Origin: Lumnitzera littorea
Taxonomy: Eukaryota; Streptophyta; Magnoliopsida; Myrtales; Combretaceae
Direction: 5' to 3'
Assembly: GCA_024138015.1 (NCBI GenBank)
Contig: JAMXBB010000006.1
Location: 71,949,752-72,013,751 of the forward strand
Length of the DNA stretch: 64,000 bases
This document shows positions 11,027-22,580 of this stretch, piece by piece. Within the stretch, counting starts at the first letter, position 1. Each line of letters opens with the position of its first letter. The notes under the pieces were generated by a model. It had not been told where the DNA came from, ran no database searches, and saw nothing but the letters and a program-made list of their open reading frames with translations. The translations under genes and the position numbers were made by a program.

Positions 11027-11683
11027 TGATGGGTTATCAACCATTGGCCCACTCACTCACATATACCTTAAAGGCCTTCAGTCCCTTACCCGAAGAATTC
11101 TCTCTCGGCCTCCCTCTAACTCTTATGGCATTCCTTCTCATTTCAGCCTCTTTGTTACCACAACATCTTGATTCCTCTCACCTGCTATGATTAGATAATC
11201 TTTGTACAGAACCAATGTTGCGCTACCATCTATCCATCTCATCTAATACTGTACGATTTTTCCTTTTTTGTTGTTTGTCCTTTCGTAATTTCTTTATTTA
11301 TATTGTTGCCTAAGGGGCTTACTATAAATAGTGCCTTCTCCTTATAAGCTAGAATCATCTTACCCTACAAAATAGACATCAAATATACAGTTCTTGTGAG
11401 ACTACCCTCTCCAAGTTTATTTTCATACACTCTTATCTAATCTTGCCGAGTAGCTTAAGATTAGTGGCGAGTGGACCTTGACATCAACTTGTATGTCATA
11501 TCAAGTGAAGTGTCAAGTCGTGTTGTGTTTGTTGGTATGTCATATCCTTTGAGCAGCTTTACGTTAGCTACTCTAGTCAATTCGTCGACTTGCTTACTCT
11601 ATTTTCTTTGATATTTCGAAGAACCCATTGGTTCAAATCTGTTATGGTAAGTTTTAGTGATAACTAAGCTCCTAGGCACATCA
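11027..11683 (+). repeat. Family B LTR1 (657 bp)
   Basis: Starts TGATGGGTTATC and ends GGCACATCA, so 5-bp inverted ends TGATG/CATCA. TATA box TATAAATA at 11323. About 45 bp present in the other two LTRs (near CGCAAGTACTAG) is missing here. An open frame at 10990-11190 is only LTR sequence. Confidence 0.88.
11323..11330 (+). promoter_or_regulatory. TATA box of LTR1
   Basis: TATAAATA. It is conserved at 16780 in LTR2 and 22220 in LTR3, each followed by a CCTTCTC-like or CTTTCTC-like word. Confidence 0.6.
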
Positions 11684-11693
11684 TATAATTTCC

Positions 11694-11705
11694 TAATATC
11701 AGAGC
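11694..11705 (+). promoter_or_regulatory. Primer-binding site of family B interior 1
   Basis: TAATATCAGAGC, ten bases after the LTR end. It is TGGTATCAGAGC with two G-to-A changes, i.e. initiator tRNA-Met type. Confidence 0.8.
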
Positions 11706-11876
11706 TTGAGGTTATGATTGAGACCTGTATGGTGATAGTCCCTACTAGTTTGTTGTTTGTGATACTTTGTTTTCATTTGGAAGAACAGAGCAAGCTTACT
11801 GTTCATAACTCATGTGATATTTGTGTGTGCAAGGATTTCTTATGTGAAGAGTATTTTCTGATCCTTCATTTTGAGA

Positions 11877-13080
11877 ATGTCGAATCCTAGTGTTCAAGGA
11901 GAGATTAGCAATGACGAAAGTAATGCTCATGGTCATGGTCGAGTTACCCAACAAACACTCTGTACTATAGATGAGCAAATACAACACCTTACTACTATTG
12001 TAGCTAATTTAGCTGCTTCAGTACAAAAAGTATTAGATACTAAGCTATAAGAGAGAGTTGTTGAATAGAAACGAGAAATGAGAGATGAGCCGAGTAGATA
12101 GATGAATGAACTGCGTGCACTAGAGCCCATTCTCATGAACTAAGCACTACTATGACGTACAGAAAGAATGGTGAGAAAGAGGTTAGAATTGGATGAAGTA
12201 GAGGAGTATGAAGAAGAATAACAGTATGCTAACATGATGAGCATGAACTCAAGGCTTCTAGGGGAATCAAATACCCCAAAGTACAGATTCTTATGTTTAA
12301 TGAGTCTAATAGTGGTAATGACTAGTTGGACAAAGAGGAGAAGATCGAGATGATATTTAACTTCTACAATTATGAAGACGCTGTCCATATTTGAGTAGCC
12401 ATGTTAGAATTTTCTAGATATGTAACAATGTGGTGAAAGAAGTTGTAGAATGTTTACCTAAGGGCCTAACATGAAATCTGAACATAAAATGAGATGAAGA
12501 GAGTTCTGAAAAGTAGGTTCGTTCTTAAACACTACGAGCAAGACACTTTTCAATGTCTGTAAGATTTGAGACATGATAATCGGTCAATTGATGACTATGT
12601 CTAAGAGTTTCGGTTACTCATGATCTGATGTGATGTCGATGATCCTATGATGCAAACTATCGCAAGTTTTATTTCTAAGCTAAGGACTAAGATTAGTAAC
12701 ATAGTGGAGCTGCAGAGTCTTGCAACTCTGGATGAAGCCATCAAGGTAGCATAGAATGTTGAAAGGCAAAAGCAGAACCACGTTAATTGAATGTCGAATA
12801 GCTGACCTATGTTAATGAGTAGGAGCAATATGCTGAGCCGACCAAGGAATGACCGAGCATTAAGTAGTTCTGAAGTGGAACATCGAAGGCATGTGCCGAT
12901 CTAAACAGAAGAAGGCTGAGGTAAGGGTAAGGCTGATGAACTTGAGGTCCAAAGAGACTAAGGTTAGAGCTTCAGAAGAAAGACCCAAGAAATCAAATGC
13001 TTTAAATATCTCGTTTATGGGCACGTAGCTAGTCAATGTCCACACTACCGAGTCATGATGATAAAAGGAGACTTACCTCA
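11877..13080 (+). pseudogene. Family B gag, copy 1
   Basis: Starts MSNPSVQGEISNDESNAHG at 11877, chosen because copy 2 has the matching ATG at 17334. Next come TIDEQIQHLTTIVANLAASV (coil-like), an acidic ELDEVEEYEEE linker, then the gag domain with FNFYNYEDAVHI, LEFSRYVTMW, RFVLKHYEQDTFQCL and IDDYV (stop) EFRLLMI. The zinc knuckle near 12998-13040 is CFKYLVYGHVASQC, with the second Cys changed to Tyr. Many TAG, TAA and TGA codons stand for expected Gln, Arg and Trp, and frameshifts occur. Gag would build the particle and bind RNA; this copy is non-functional. Confidence 0.85.
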
Positions 13081-13199
13081 GTTTGAAGTAAAGAGTACGA
13101 GTAAAGGAGAGGAAGAGATAGGAGTTGAATAGATGCTAGAAGAGTTTCTAGAAGACACCAACACCGAAACACCAACACCGAGACACCTCTTAAGGGCGA

Positions 13200-13690
13200 T
13201 GCCGAGTACTATTTTGTCATTCAACTGTCTCTAAGTGCATTTGTGGCTAATTATAATGAGTAGAGGGAGAATCTCTTCCATATGAATTACTAAGTGAATG
13301 GCAAGCTATATGCCTTGATCATTGACGGAAGGAGCTGTACTAATGTCATAGCATAAGGGGAGTTAAGGCCATAAAATTGCCAACCCTCCTACGCCCTAAG
13401 TCATACAAGAATTGTTGGCTAAATGACAAAGGAGGCTTACATGTTGCTAAATAGGTTAGAGTACCGATTACCATTAGTGATAAGTTTAAGGATGGGGTAT
13501 TATGTGATGTCCTTCCCATGTGCACTTCTCACATATTACTCAGCCGAACATGGTTGTTTGACTTGAGAGTGTTGTACGATGGCTATAGGAACACCTACAT
13601 GTTCTAGAAGGATGGGAAGAAAATTATATTGACACCTATGAGTCCTAAGGAAGTCCAGGAAGCTCGAGAGAAGGTTGCTAGGTCATTGTA
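13200..13690 (+). pseudogene. Family B aspartic protease, copy 1
   Basis: The plus strand reads YALIIDGRSCTNVIA, matching the usual LIIDGGSCTNVAS of plant Ty3/gypsy protease, with the catalytic Asp of the D-G/S-G motif present. Downstream are words close to SRTWLFD and RVLYDGYRNTYMF, the linker to RT. The protease would cut the Gag-Pol polyprotein. Stops and a frameshift break it. Confidence 0.75.
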
Positions 13691-13779
13691 GCAGAAGTCC
13701 TTAGTGATTTCCTAAGCTGAGTTTGCTTGAGAAGTCAAGGCCGAAGACTATCTACTCCTTTTAGTTAGGAGACTCCTAG

Positions 13780-15200
13780 AGGTAAGAGACACCAAGAGCA
13801 TACCTGCCATGTGCAACAACTTCTTCAAGACTATGACGACCTATTTCTTAACGAGATGCCAAAAGGTTTACCTCCCTTAAGAAGCATTAAGCATTGCATC
13901 GGCCTCCAACCTAGAGCTACCTTACAAAACTAACTCGCTTACAGGCTCAATTAGGAGTAAACAACCAAATTGAAGAAACAAGTGGATGAGTTGGTAGACC
14001 GTAGATATGTTTGAGAGAGTATGAGCCCATGTGCCGTACTAGCCATACTAGTACCTAAGAAAGATGGGTCGTAGAGTATGTGTATTGATAGCCCTACCAC
14101 TAACAAAATTACCATTAAGTACTGATATCTGATCCTACGATTAGATGATATGCTCAATGAGTTTCATGGTGCATACATCCTCTCAAAGATTGACTTAAAG
14201 AACGGCTACCACCAAATATAGATGAGACCTAGAGATGAATGGAAGACATCCTTCAAGATAAGGGATGGTCTATTTGAATGGATGGTAATGTCGTTTGGCC
14301 TAACTAATGCGTCGAGTACTTTTATGTAGCTAATGAATCTTATGCTTAGAACATTGATCGGCAAATGTGTTGTAGTTTATTTTGATGATATTATGGTCTA
14401 CAGTGCCATCCTCATCATTCATGTTAAGCATTTAACATCTATGTTTGACATTATCCACATCGAGACCTTGTTTGGCAACCTAAAGAAATGTGTACTATGT
14501 TAAAACAAGGTTGTATTCCTCTAATATATTGTTTCAAGGAAAAGAGTTCGAGTTGATGATGAGAAAGTAAGAACTGCTCTTGAGTGGCCTACGTTGATTA
14601 GAGTTGCTAAAGTCAGGAGCTTCCATAGTCTAGCTTCCATAGTCTAGCTTCATTCTATTGAAGATTCATTCAGAGCTTCAACTCCATAACTGCGCCTTTA
14701 ACCAAATTAGCCCGGAAGAACACTGAGTTTAGTTAGTCGGAGAGAGCTCATAAAAGTTTTGAAGACGTAAAATCTAAAATGATGTATGCCCCACAACTCG
14801 CCCTACAAGATTTCGAGTAGGTTTTTAAGGTCGAATGTGATACGTTTGGAGTCAGCATTAGTTTTGTCCTTATGCAAGAGTGCTCACCAATTGCTTACTT
14901 CAATGAGAAACTTAAAGCTACCATAAATTACTCAACCTATGCTAAAGAGTTCAATGCCCTTGTCCAAACACTACAGAATTGGCAACATTGCCTCTTATTG
15001 AGAGAATTCATCATCTACTTCAATCATGAGTCTCTTAATCACCTTCAAGGACAACAAAAACTTTCTCGGCGTCATGCTAAGTGGGTTAAGTTCTTAGAGA
15101 CCTTTTGCTACACTATTAGACATAAGAAAGGGAGCATAAACACCGTAATTGATGCTCTTTCTCATCATCATACCCTCGTCACATCATTGCAAGCTAAGGT
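13780..15200 (+). pseudogene. Family B reverse transcriptase-RNase H, copy 1
   Basis: RT motifs run in order: PRCQKVYLP-like start, VDELVDRRYV (stop) ESMSP, KKDGS (stop) SMCIDSP, NKITIKY, LDDMLNEFHGAYILSKIDLK, a stretch with GYHQI, DEWKTSFKIRDGLFEWMVMSF, and the catalytic YFDDIMVYS (Tyr codon at 14388; both Asp intact). RNase H follows with VECDTFGVSI (Asp 14839), YAKEFNAL (Glu 14947), YFNHESL (third acid changed Asp to Asn, 15022) and VIDALSHHH (Asp 15151). The C-terminal 134 codons from 14872 are still open. Together they would copy RNA to DNA; stops elsewhere kill this copy. Confidence 0.92.
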
Positions 15201-15339
15201 ACTTAGATTTAGTACTCTACCTAATCAGTATGAGCATGATTCGCATTTTGGGTCCCTTTGGAGGAGCTGTAGATGAATTCTACTTAAGTTAAGGGTTCTT
15301 GATGAAAGGCAAGCAAGTCTATGCCGAGTGGTTCGATAA

Positions 15340-16435
15340 GAGAGATACTAGTTTGAGAAGCTCATGCTGGGGGTTTAGCCAACCATTTTGGGGATAAGAG
15401 GACAGTTGAGATATTAAAAGAACATTTCTATTGGCTTAGGATAATGAAGGATGTGCATCGAATTCTTGAAAGGTACAAGGTGTATAAGCATGCAACGAGA
15501 AAGAAAGAGCCGTATGGAGAGTACATTCCCCTACCTATACCAAAGTGGTCACGAACGGACCTAAGCATAAATTTCATGCTCAGCCAACCTCGAATTTTGA
15601 GAAAACATGACTCTATCATGATGGTAGTCAATCAGTTCAACAAGATGAGCCACATCATTTTCTACCACAAAACTAATGATACTTTGTTCATCATTAACCT
15701 CCTTTTGTAAGAAATTATACAATTGCATCGAGTACTAAGAAGTATTGTGTGTGACCATGACTCAAAGTTCACGAGCTTCTTTTGGAGGACCCTATGGAGG
15801 AAGCTTGACACTAAGCTCATGTTCAGTACTTCTTGCCAACCCTAGATAGATGGCCAAACTGAAGTTGTAAACAGGATAGTCGGCAACCTCTTACAAGTAG
15901 TTATTGGGAAGAATTAGCATGATTGGGATTTATGTCTGCCTGTCATTGAGTTTACCTACGACTGCTCTGCTCACAACTCAATAGGAAAATCTCCGTTTGA
16001 GGTTGTTTATGCACTAAACCCAAACTTACCCCTAGATTTAATTATCAGTCCAACTACATAAGGAGAAAGCTAACCCAGCCTACAACGAGCTAAGGAATTC
16101 TAGAAGTTACATTAGAGAGTTGCCGAACAATTGTCTAAGACCGTAGCTTAATAGAAGGAACAAGGAAGCTAAGGAAGGAGATGAGTCATTCATACCCCTA
16201 AATACCTTATTTAGATCCATCTTAGTAAGGAACACTTCCTTAGCAGGAAAGTGAACAAACTATCTCCTAGAATAGATGAACCTTACAAGATCCTTAGGCG
16301 TATCAATGACAATGCCTATGAGGTTGAGTTACCCAAGGGGTACAGTGTGTCGACCATATTCAACGTTGCCAACCTAACTCCCTATGTACCAAATGACGAT
16401 GAAGATCATGATTTGAGGGCAAATCTCCAATAACC
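15340..16435 (+). pseudogene. Family B integrase, copy 1
   Basis: Begins with HAGGLANHFGDKRTVEILKE, the H-H half of the zinc-binding domain. The C-C half reads ERYKVYKHA, so the first Cys is Arg and the second is Tyr. The core has DLSINFMLSQP (first catalytic Asp changed to Asn), VCDHDSKFTSFFW and DGQTEVVNRI; the second Asp and the Glu keep exactly 35 residues between them. The C-terminal part reads RINDNAYEVELPKGYSVST and FNVANLTPY, typical of plant Ty3/gypsy. No chromodomain follows before LTR2. It would be inactive because of the missing Asp and stops. Confidence 0.9.
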
Positions 16436-16444
16436 CCGAGGAGC

Positions 16445-17140
16445 TGATGAGTTATCGACCACTAGCTTACTTACTCGTGCATTCTTCAGAGGCCTTTAGT
16501 TCCTCACTCGAAGAATTTTCTCTCGACCTCCCTCTAACTCTTACAACATTCCTTCTTGTCTTGACCTCTTTGTTGCCTCAACATCTTGTTTCCTCTCACC
16601 TACTATAATCAAAGAATCTTTGTACAGAACCAATTTTGCATTGCCACCTATCTATCTCATCTGATACGATACTATTTTTCCTTTTATGTCGTTTTTCCTT
16701 TTTCGCAAGTACTAGGAATCCCCATTTTTGCATGCCTTTTTGTAATTTCATTATTTGTATTGTTTCCCTACAAAGTTAATATAAATAGTCCCTTCTCCTT
16801 ATAAGATAAAATCATCTTACCCTATAGAATAGACATTAAATATATGGTTCTTATGAGACTACCCTCTCCAAGACTATTTTCATACACTCTTATCTAATCC
16901 TGCTAAGTAACTCAAGATTAGTGATGGGTGGACCTTGACATCAACTTATATGTCATATCAAGTGAAGTATCAAGTCATGTTGTGTTCATTGGTGTGTCAT
17001 ATTCTCTAAGTAGCTTCACATCGACTACTCTAGTCATTTCATCGACCTGCTCACTTTATTTTCTTTGATATTTCGAAGGACCCATTGGTTTAAATCTATT
17101 ACGCTAAGTCTTAGTAATAACTAAGCTCCTAGGCACATCA
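16445..17140 (+). repeat. Family B LTR2 (696 bp, shared)
   Basis: Starts TGATGAGTTATC directly after a CCCCGAGGAGC tract (polypurine position) and ends GGCACATCA. TATA box TATAAATA at 16780. It serves as 3' LTR of interior 1 and 5' LTR of interior 2. Confidence 0.88.
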
Positions 17141-17150
17141 TATAATTTCT

Positions 17151-17162
17151 TAGTATCAAAGC
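17151..17162 (+). promoter_or_regulatory. Primer-binding site of family B interior 2
   Basis: TAGTATCAAAGC, ten bases after the LTR end. It is TGGTATCAGAGC with two G-to-A changes, at different sites from copy 1. Confidence 0.8.
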
Positions 17163-17333
17163 TTGAGGTTATGATCGAGAGCTGTGTGGTGATAGTCCCT
17201 ACTAGTTTGTTGTTCATGATACTTTGTTTTCATTTGGAAGAATAAAGCAAGCTGACAATTCATAGTTTGTACGATATTTGTGTATGTAAGGATTGCTTAT
17301 GTGAAGAGTATTTTCTAATGCTTTGTTTTGAGA

Positions 17334-18540
17334 ATGTCAAGTCTTAGTATTCAAGGAGAGATTAGTGATGCCAAGAGTGATGCTCATGGTTGTAGTTGAG
17401 TTACCCAACAAACATTACGTACTATAGATGAGCATATACAAGACCTTGCTACTATTGTGGCTAATTTAGCTATTTCAACACAAAGAGTCTTAGATACTAA
17501 GCCGCGAGAAAGAGTTGTTGACCAGGGTCGAGAAATGAGAGATAAGCCAAGAAGATAGATGAATGAACTGTGTACACTAGAGCTCATTCCCGTAAACCAA
17601 ACACCACCATGACGTACTAAAAGAATGGCGAGAAGGAGGTTAGAATTGGATAAAGTGGATGAGTATGAAGAGGAAGAATAGTATGTTGAAGTTGATGAGC
17701 ATGAATTTAAGGCTCCTAGTAGCGCCGAATACCTTAAAGTACAAATTCCAAGCTTTAATAGGTCTAGTAATACTGACAACTACATAGATCGAGAAGAGAA
17801 GATCGAGAAGATATTCAACTTCTACAATTATGAAGAGGCTGTCTGTATTCGAGTAGCCACGTCGGAATTTTCTAGATATGTAACAATGTGGTGAAAGAAG
17901 CTGTAGAATGTCCACCTAAGGGCTCGACACAAAATCTGAACATGGAATGAGATGAAGAGAGTTCTAAGAAGTAAGTTCATTCCTGAATACTATGAGCAAG
18001 ACACTTTTCGATGTCTATAAGATTTGAGATAGGGTAATCGGTTGGTGGACGACTATGTCAAGAGTTTCAGTTACTCACAATCTGATATGATGTCGATGAA
18101 CCCATGATGTGCACTATTGCAAGGTTTATTTCTAGGCTAGGGATTAAGATTGGTAACATAGTGAAGCTGTAAAGTCTTGCAAGTCTGGATGAAGCCATTA
18201 GGGTAGCATAGAGAGTCAAAGGGTAAAGGTAAAACCAAGTTAGTCGAATGCCAAATAACCGACCTATGTTGTCAAACAAGAGCGATATGCCAAGCCAACC
18301 AAGGAATAACCAAGCACCAAATAGTTCTGAGGTGGAACGTCAAGGGCGAGTGCCGATTTGACCAAAAGAAGGCTGAAGTAAGGGTAAGGTTGAGGAACCT
18401 AAGGTCAAAAGAGACTAAGGTCAAAGCTCCAAAAGAAAGACCTGAGAAATCAAATGCTTTAAATGTCTTGGTTATAGGTACGTAGCTAGTGAAAGTCCAA
18501 ACCGCCAAGTCATGACTATAAAGGGAAACAAACTATAATT
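17334..18540 (+). pseudogene. Family B gag, copy 2
   Basis: Starts MSSLSIQGEISDAKSDAHG and runs in one frame through TIDEHIQDLATIVANLAIST, the ELDKVDEYEEEE linker and VQIPSFNRSSNTDNYIDRE, the gag-domain start, then FNFYNYEEAVCIRVA, EFSRYVTMW, KFIPEYYEQDTFRCL and VDDYVKSF before a frameshift near 18060. The zinc knuckle near 18455-18500 is CFKCLGYRYVASES: the two N-terminal Cys are kept, the His and last Cys are lost. Fewer frameshifts than stops. Confidence 0.85.
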
Positions 18541-18639
18541 TGAAGTAGAGGGTGCAAACAAAGGAGAGGAAGAGATGGGAGTTGAACAATTGTTAGCAGA
18601 GTTTTAGGAAGACCCTGATACTGAGACACTTCCTGAAGG

Positions 18640-19110
18640 TGGTGCCAAATACTATTTTGTCATTCGACGGTCTCTTAGTGAATTTGTGGCTAATGAGAAT
18701 GAGTAGAGGGAGAACCTATTCCATACGAATTACCAAATGAATGGCAAGCTATGCGCTTTAATCGATAACAGAGGGAGTTGTACCAATGTCATATCACAAA
18801 GGGTAGTTAAGGCTATGGAATTACTAGCCCTCCTATACCCTAAGCTGTACAAGATTCACTAGCTGAATGAGAAAGGAGGCTAACATGTTGCCAAGCAAGT
18901 TATAGTACTGATTACCATTGGTGTTAGGTACAGGGACGGCGTATTGTATAATGTCCTTCCCATGTATGCTTCTTACATATAACTCGGTCGACCATGGCTG
19001 TTTGACTTAAGAGTGTTGCATGATGGGTATAGGAACACCTACATATTCTAAAAGGATGGAAAGAAAATTATATTGACACCTATGAGTCTTAAGGTAGTGC
19101 AGGAAGCTTG
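18640..19110 (+). pseudogene. Family B aspartic protease, copy 2
   Basis: Reads ALIDNRGSCTNVIS where LIIDGGSCTNVAS is expected, then VVKAMELLALLYPKLYKI, VAKQVIVLITIGVRYRDGV, RPWLFDLRVLHDGYRNTYI and GKKIILTPMS in one frame. The catalytic motif is altered (DNRGS), but the surrounding frame is long and open apart from TAG/TAA/TGA substitutions. Confidence 0.75.
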
Positions 19111-19189
19111 AGAGAAGGTTGCTAAGTCATTATAGTAGAAGTCTCTAGTGATTTCCTGAGCAAAGTTTGCTTGAGAAGTTAAGGTCGAG

Positions 19190-20640
19190 GACTATTTGCT
19201 CCTTTTAGTCAAGAGACACTTGGAGGTGAGAGAAGCCAAGAGCCTACTTACTGAGGTGCAGCAACTAATTCAAGCCTATGCTAAACTATTTCCTGACAAG
19301 ATGCAAAAAGGTTTACCTCACTTAAGAGGCATTGAGCATTGTATCAACCTCCAACTTAGAGCTTCTTTACAAAACTAACCCACTTACAAGCTCAATCATG
19401 AGTAAGCAGCCGAGGTGAAGAAACAAGTAAATGAGTTGGTAGACTGTAGATACGTCCGAGAGAGTATGAGCCCATGTGTCATACTAGCCATACTAGTAAC
19501 TAAGAAAGATGGGTCGTAGAGTATGTGTATCAATAGCCCTACCATTAATAAAATTACCATAAAGTACCGATATTTGATCCTACGGTTAGATGATATGCTC
19601 AATGAGTTGCATGGTGCATACATCCTCTCAAAGATTGACTTAAAGAGTAGCTACCACCAAATATAGCTAAGACCTAAAGACGAATGGAAGACAGCCTTCA
19701 AGATAAGGGATGGTCTATTCGAATAGATGGTAATGCCATTTGGCCTAACTAATGCACCGAGTACTTTTATGCGGCTAATGAATCATATACTTAGAACATC
19801 GATCGACAAATGTGTTATAGTTTATTTTGATGATATTCTGATCTGCAGTGTCGGCCTCATCATTCATGTTAAGCATTTAACATCAATGTTTGACATCCTC
19901 CGTATTGAGAGCTTATTTGGCAACTTAAAGAAATGTGTGCTATGTTAAAACGAAGTTGTATTCCTCAGATATATTGTTTCAAGGAAAGGAGTTTGAGTTG
20001 ATGATGAGAAAGTAAGAACTACTCTTGAGTGGCCTACGTTGATTAGTGTTGCTGAAATCAAGAGCTTCCATGTAGCTTCATTCTATTGAAGATTCATTCG
20101 AAGCTTCAGTTCCATAACTATGCCTTTAACCGAATTGACCAGGAAGAACACTGAGTTTAATTAGTGGGAGAAAGCTCATAAAAGTTTTGAAGATGTAAAA
20201 TCTAAGATGATGTCTACCCCAATACTTGCCCTATAAGATTTCGAGTAGGTTTTTAAGGTCGAATGTGAAGCATCTAGAGTTGGCATTAGTTCTGTCCTTA
20301 TGCAAGAATGCTAACCAATTGCCTACTTCAATGAGTAACTTAGAGGAGCTATGCTAAATTACTCGGCCTATGATAAAGAGTTCTATAGCCTATGAAAAAA
20401 ATACCTCTTACTGAAAGAATTCATCATCTACTGCAATCATGAGTCTCTCAAGCAACTTTAAGGATAATAAAAACTTTCTCGGCATCATGCTAAGTGGGTT
20501 AAGTTCTTAAAGACCTTTTGCTATGTCATCATGTATAAGAAGGGGAGCACAAATACTGTAGCTAATTCTCTTTCTCATCGTCATACCCTCATCCCAATAT
20601 CGTAAACCAAGGTACTTGGATTTGGCACTTTATTTGATTA
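19190..20640 (+). pseudogene. Family B reverse transcriptase-RNase H, copy 2
   Basis: One long frame reads HLRGIEHCINLQLRASLQN, VKKQVNELVDCRYVRESMSP, LVTKKDGS (stop) SMCINSPTIN, KITIKYRYLILRLDDMLNEL, HGAYILSKIDLKSSYHQI, DEWKTAFKIRDGLFE (stop) MVMPFGLTNAPSTFMRLMN and the catalytic YFDDILICS (Tyr codon at 19823). Downstream come GNLKKCVLC and WPTLISVAEIKSFHVASFY. RNase H is worse: CEASRVGISSVLMQEC has Glu where the first Asp is expected, and a deletion near 20390 removes part of it. Inactive. Confidence 0.9.
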
Positions 20641-20779
20641 ATATAAGCATGGTTTGCATTTTAGGCCCCTAGTGGCCAAGTGCAATATTGGAGGAGCTAT
20701 AGATGGATTCTACTTAAGTTAGGGGTTCCTAATGAAGGGTAAGTAAGTCAATGTGCTGAGTGCCTCGACAAGAGAACTA

Positions 20780-21875
20780 CTCATTTGAAAAGCTCATGTT
20801 GGGGGTTTAGCCAACCATATTAGGGAAAAGAGGATGGTTGAGATATTAAAAGAATATTTCTACTAGCCTGAGATAATGAAGGATGTGCACTAAATTCTTG
20901 AGAGGTGTGAGGTGTATAAGAATGTAAAGAGAAAGAGAGAGTTATATGAAGAATACACACCCCTACCTATACCAAACCGGTCGTGGATGAACCTAAGCAT
21001 GGATTTCATTCTCGACCTACCCCGAATGCCTAGAAGACATGACTCAATCATGGTAGTGGTCAATCGGTTCAGTAAGATAGGCCACTTCATTCTCTACCAC
21101 AAAACTAATGATGCTTTATTCATCACTAACCTCTTTTTGTAATAAATTTTGCAACTACATGGAGTATCGAGAAGTATTATGTCTGACCATAACTCGAAGT
21201 TTACAAGCTTCTTTTAGAGGACCCTATAGAAGAAGCTTAACACTAAGCTCATGTTTAGTACTTCTTACCAATCCTAAACAGATAACTAAACTGAAGTTGT
21301 AAACAAGACAATCAGCAACCTCTTGCAAGCAACTATTGGGAAGAATTTACATGACTAGGATTTATGCCTCCCTATCATTGAGTTTTCCTACAACCACTCC
21401 GCTCACAGCTCAAGAGGAAAATCTCTATTTGAGGTCGTTTATGGACTTAACCCTAACTTACCCCTAGATTTGATTATCAGTTCGACTATATAAAGGAAAG
21501 CCAACTCGACCTATAGCAAGACGAGGAATTCTAAAAGTTGCATTAGAAAGTTGTCAAACAACTAGCCAAAACTATGGCTTGATAGAAGGAACAAGGAAGC
21601 CAAGGAAAGAGACGAGTCGTTTATACCCCTAGAGACCTTGTTTAGATCCATCATAATAAGGAACACTTCCTTGGCAAAAGGACGAACAAACTATCTCCCA
21701 GAGTGGATGGACCTTACAAGATCCTTAGGCTTATTAACGACAATGCCAATGAGGTTGAGTTGCCTGAAGGGTACAGTGTGTCAACCATATTCAACATCAC
21801 CGACCTAACTCCCTATGCACCAAATGATGATGAAGATCATAATTTGAGGGCACATCTCCAACAACCCCAAGGAGT
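20780..21875 (+). pseudogene. Family B integrase, copy 2
   Basis: Begins near KAHVGGLANHI and continues through NVKRKRELYEEYTPLPIPNR. The core has NLSMDFILDLPRMPRRHDS, SDHNSKFTSF and TEVVNKTISNLLQATIG, so the Asp of MDF, the Asp of SDH and the Glu of TEV are all present, the last two 35 residues apart. The C-terminal part is open from 21703: GPYKILRLINDNANEVELPE, GYSVSTIFNITDLTPYAP, then LRAHLQQPQG into the polypurine position before LTR3. Stops elsewhere make it non-functional. Of the two family B integrases this one keeps the better active site. Confidence 0.9.
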
Positions 21876-22580
21876 TGATGGGTTATCAGCCACTGGCCTA
21901 TTCACTCGCATATGCCTCGAAGGCCTTTAATCCATTGACTAAAGAATTCTCTCTCAGCCTCCCTCTAACTTCATGGCATTCCTTCTCATCTCAGCCTCTT
22001 TTGTTGCCGCAACATCTTGATTCCTTTCACCTGTTATGATCAAAGAATCTTTGTATAGAACCAATGTTGCATTGCCACTTGTCTACTCATCTAACATTGT
22101 ACTATTTTTTTCTTTTTTGTTATTTGTCCTTTTTGCCCTTTTTCGCAAGTACTAGTAATCCCCCTTTTTGTACGCCTTTTTGTAATTTATTTAATTGTAT
22201 TATTACCCTAAGGACTTATTATAAATATTCCTTTCTCTTTGTAAGCCGAAATCATCTTACCCTACAAAATAGACATCAAATATACCGTTCTTGTGAGACT
22301 ACCCTCTCTAAGTCCATTTTCATATACTCTTATCTAATCTTGTCAAGTAGCTCAGGATTAGCGACGGGTGAACCTTAACATCAACTTATACATGATATCA
22401 AGTGAAGTGTCAATTCATGTTGTGTTCGTTAGTGTGTCATATCCTTCGAGCAACTTTACATCAACTACTCTAGTCAGTTTGTTGACTTGCTCACTTTATT
22501 TTCTTCAATATATCGAAGGATTCATTGGTTCAAATCTACTATGATAAGTCATAGTAATAACTAAGCTCTTAAGCACATCA
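21876..22580 (+). repeat. Family B LTR3 (705 bp)
   Basis: Starts TGATGGGTTATC after CCCCAAGGAGT and ends AAGCACATCA. The sequence after it (CTTTGGAAG) differs from that after LTR1 and LTR2, which fixes the LTR end. TATAAATA at 22220. Confidence 0.88.

Larger units (their letters stand above)
11027..22580 (+). mobile_element. Family B Ty3/gypsy tandem: LTR-interior-LTR-interior-LTR
   Basis: Three related LTRs (11027-11683, 16445-17140, 21876-22580) all start TGATG and end in CACATCA, in one orientation. They enclose two complete interiors with gag, protease, RT, RNase H and integrase in that order. The middle LTR is shared. Such arrays arise by unequal recombination between LTRs of neighbouring copies or by insertion into a like LTR. 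Both interiors are similarly decayed, so the array is old. Subfamily is uncertain: the integrase ends soon after NITDLTPY with no visible chromodomain, and RT resembles the chromovirus-type plant elements. Confidence 0.88.

Noticed and set aside
11796..13045. Several minus-strand open frames of 60-82 codons across family B gag (and likewise 17384-18508)
   Set aside because: They are antisense shadows of the plus-strand gag, whose motifs are clear in both copies.
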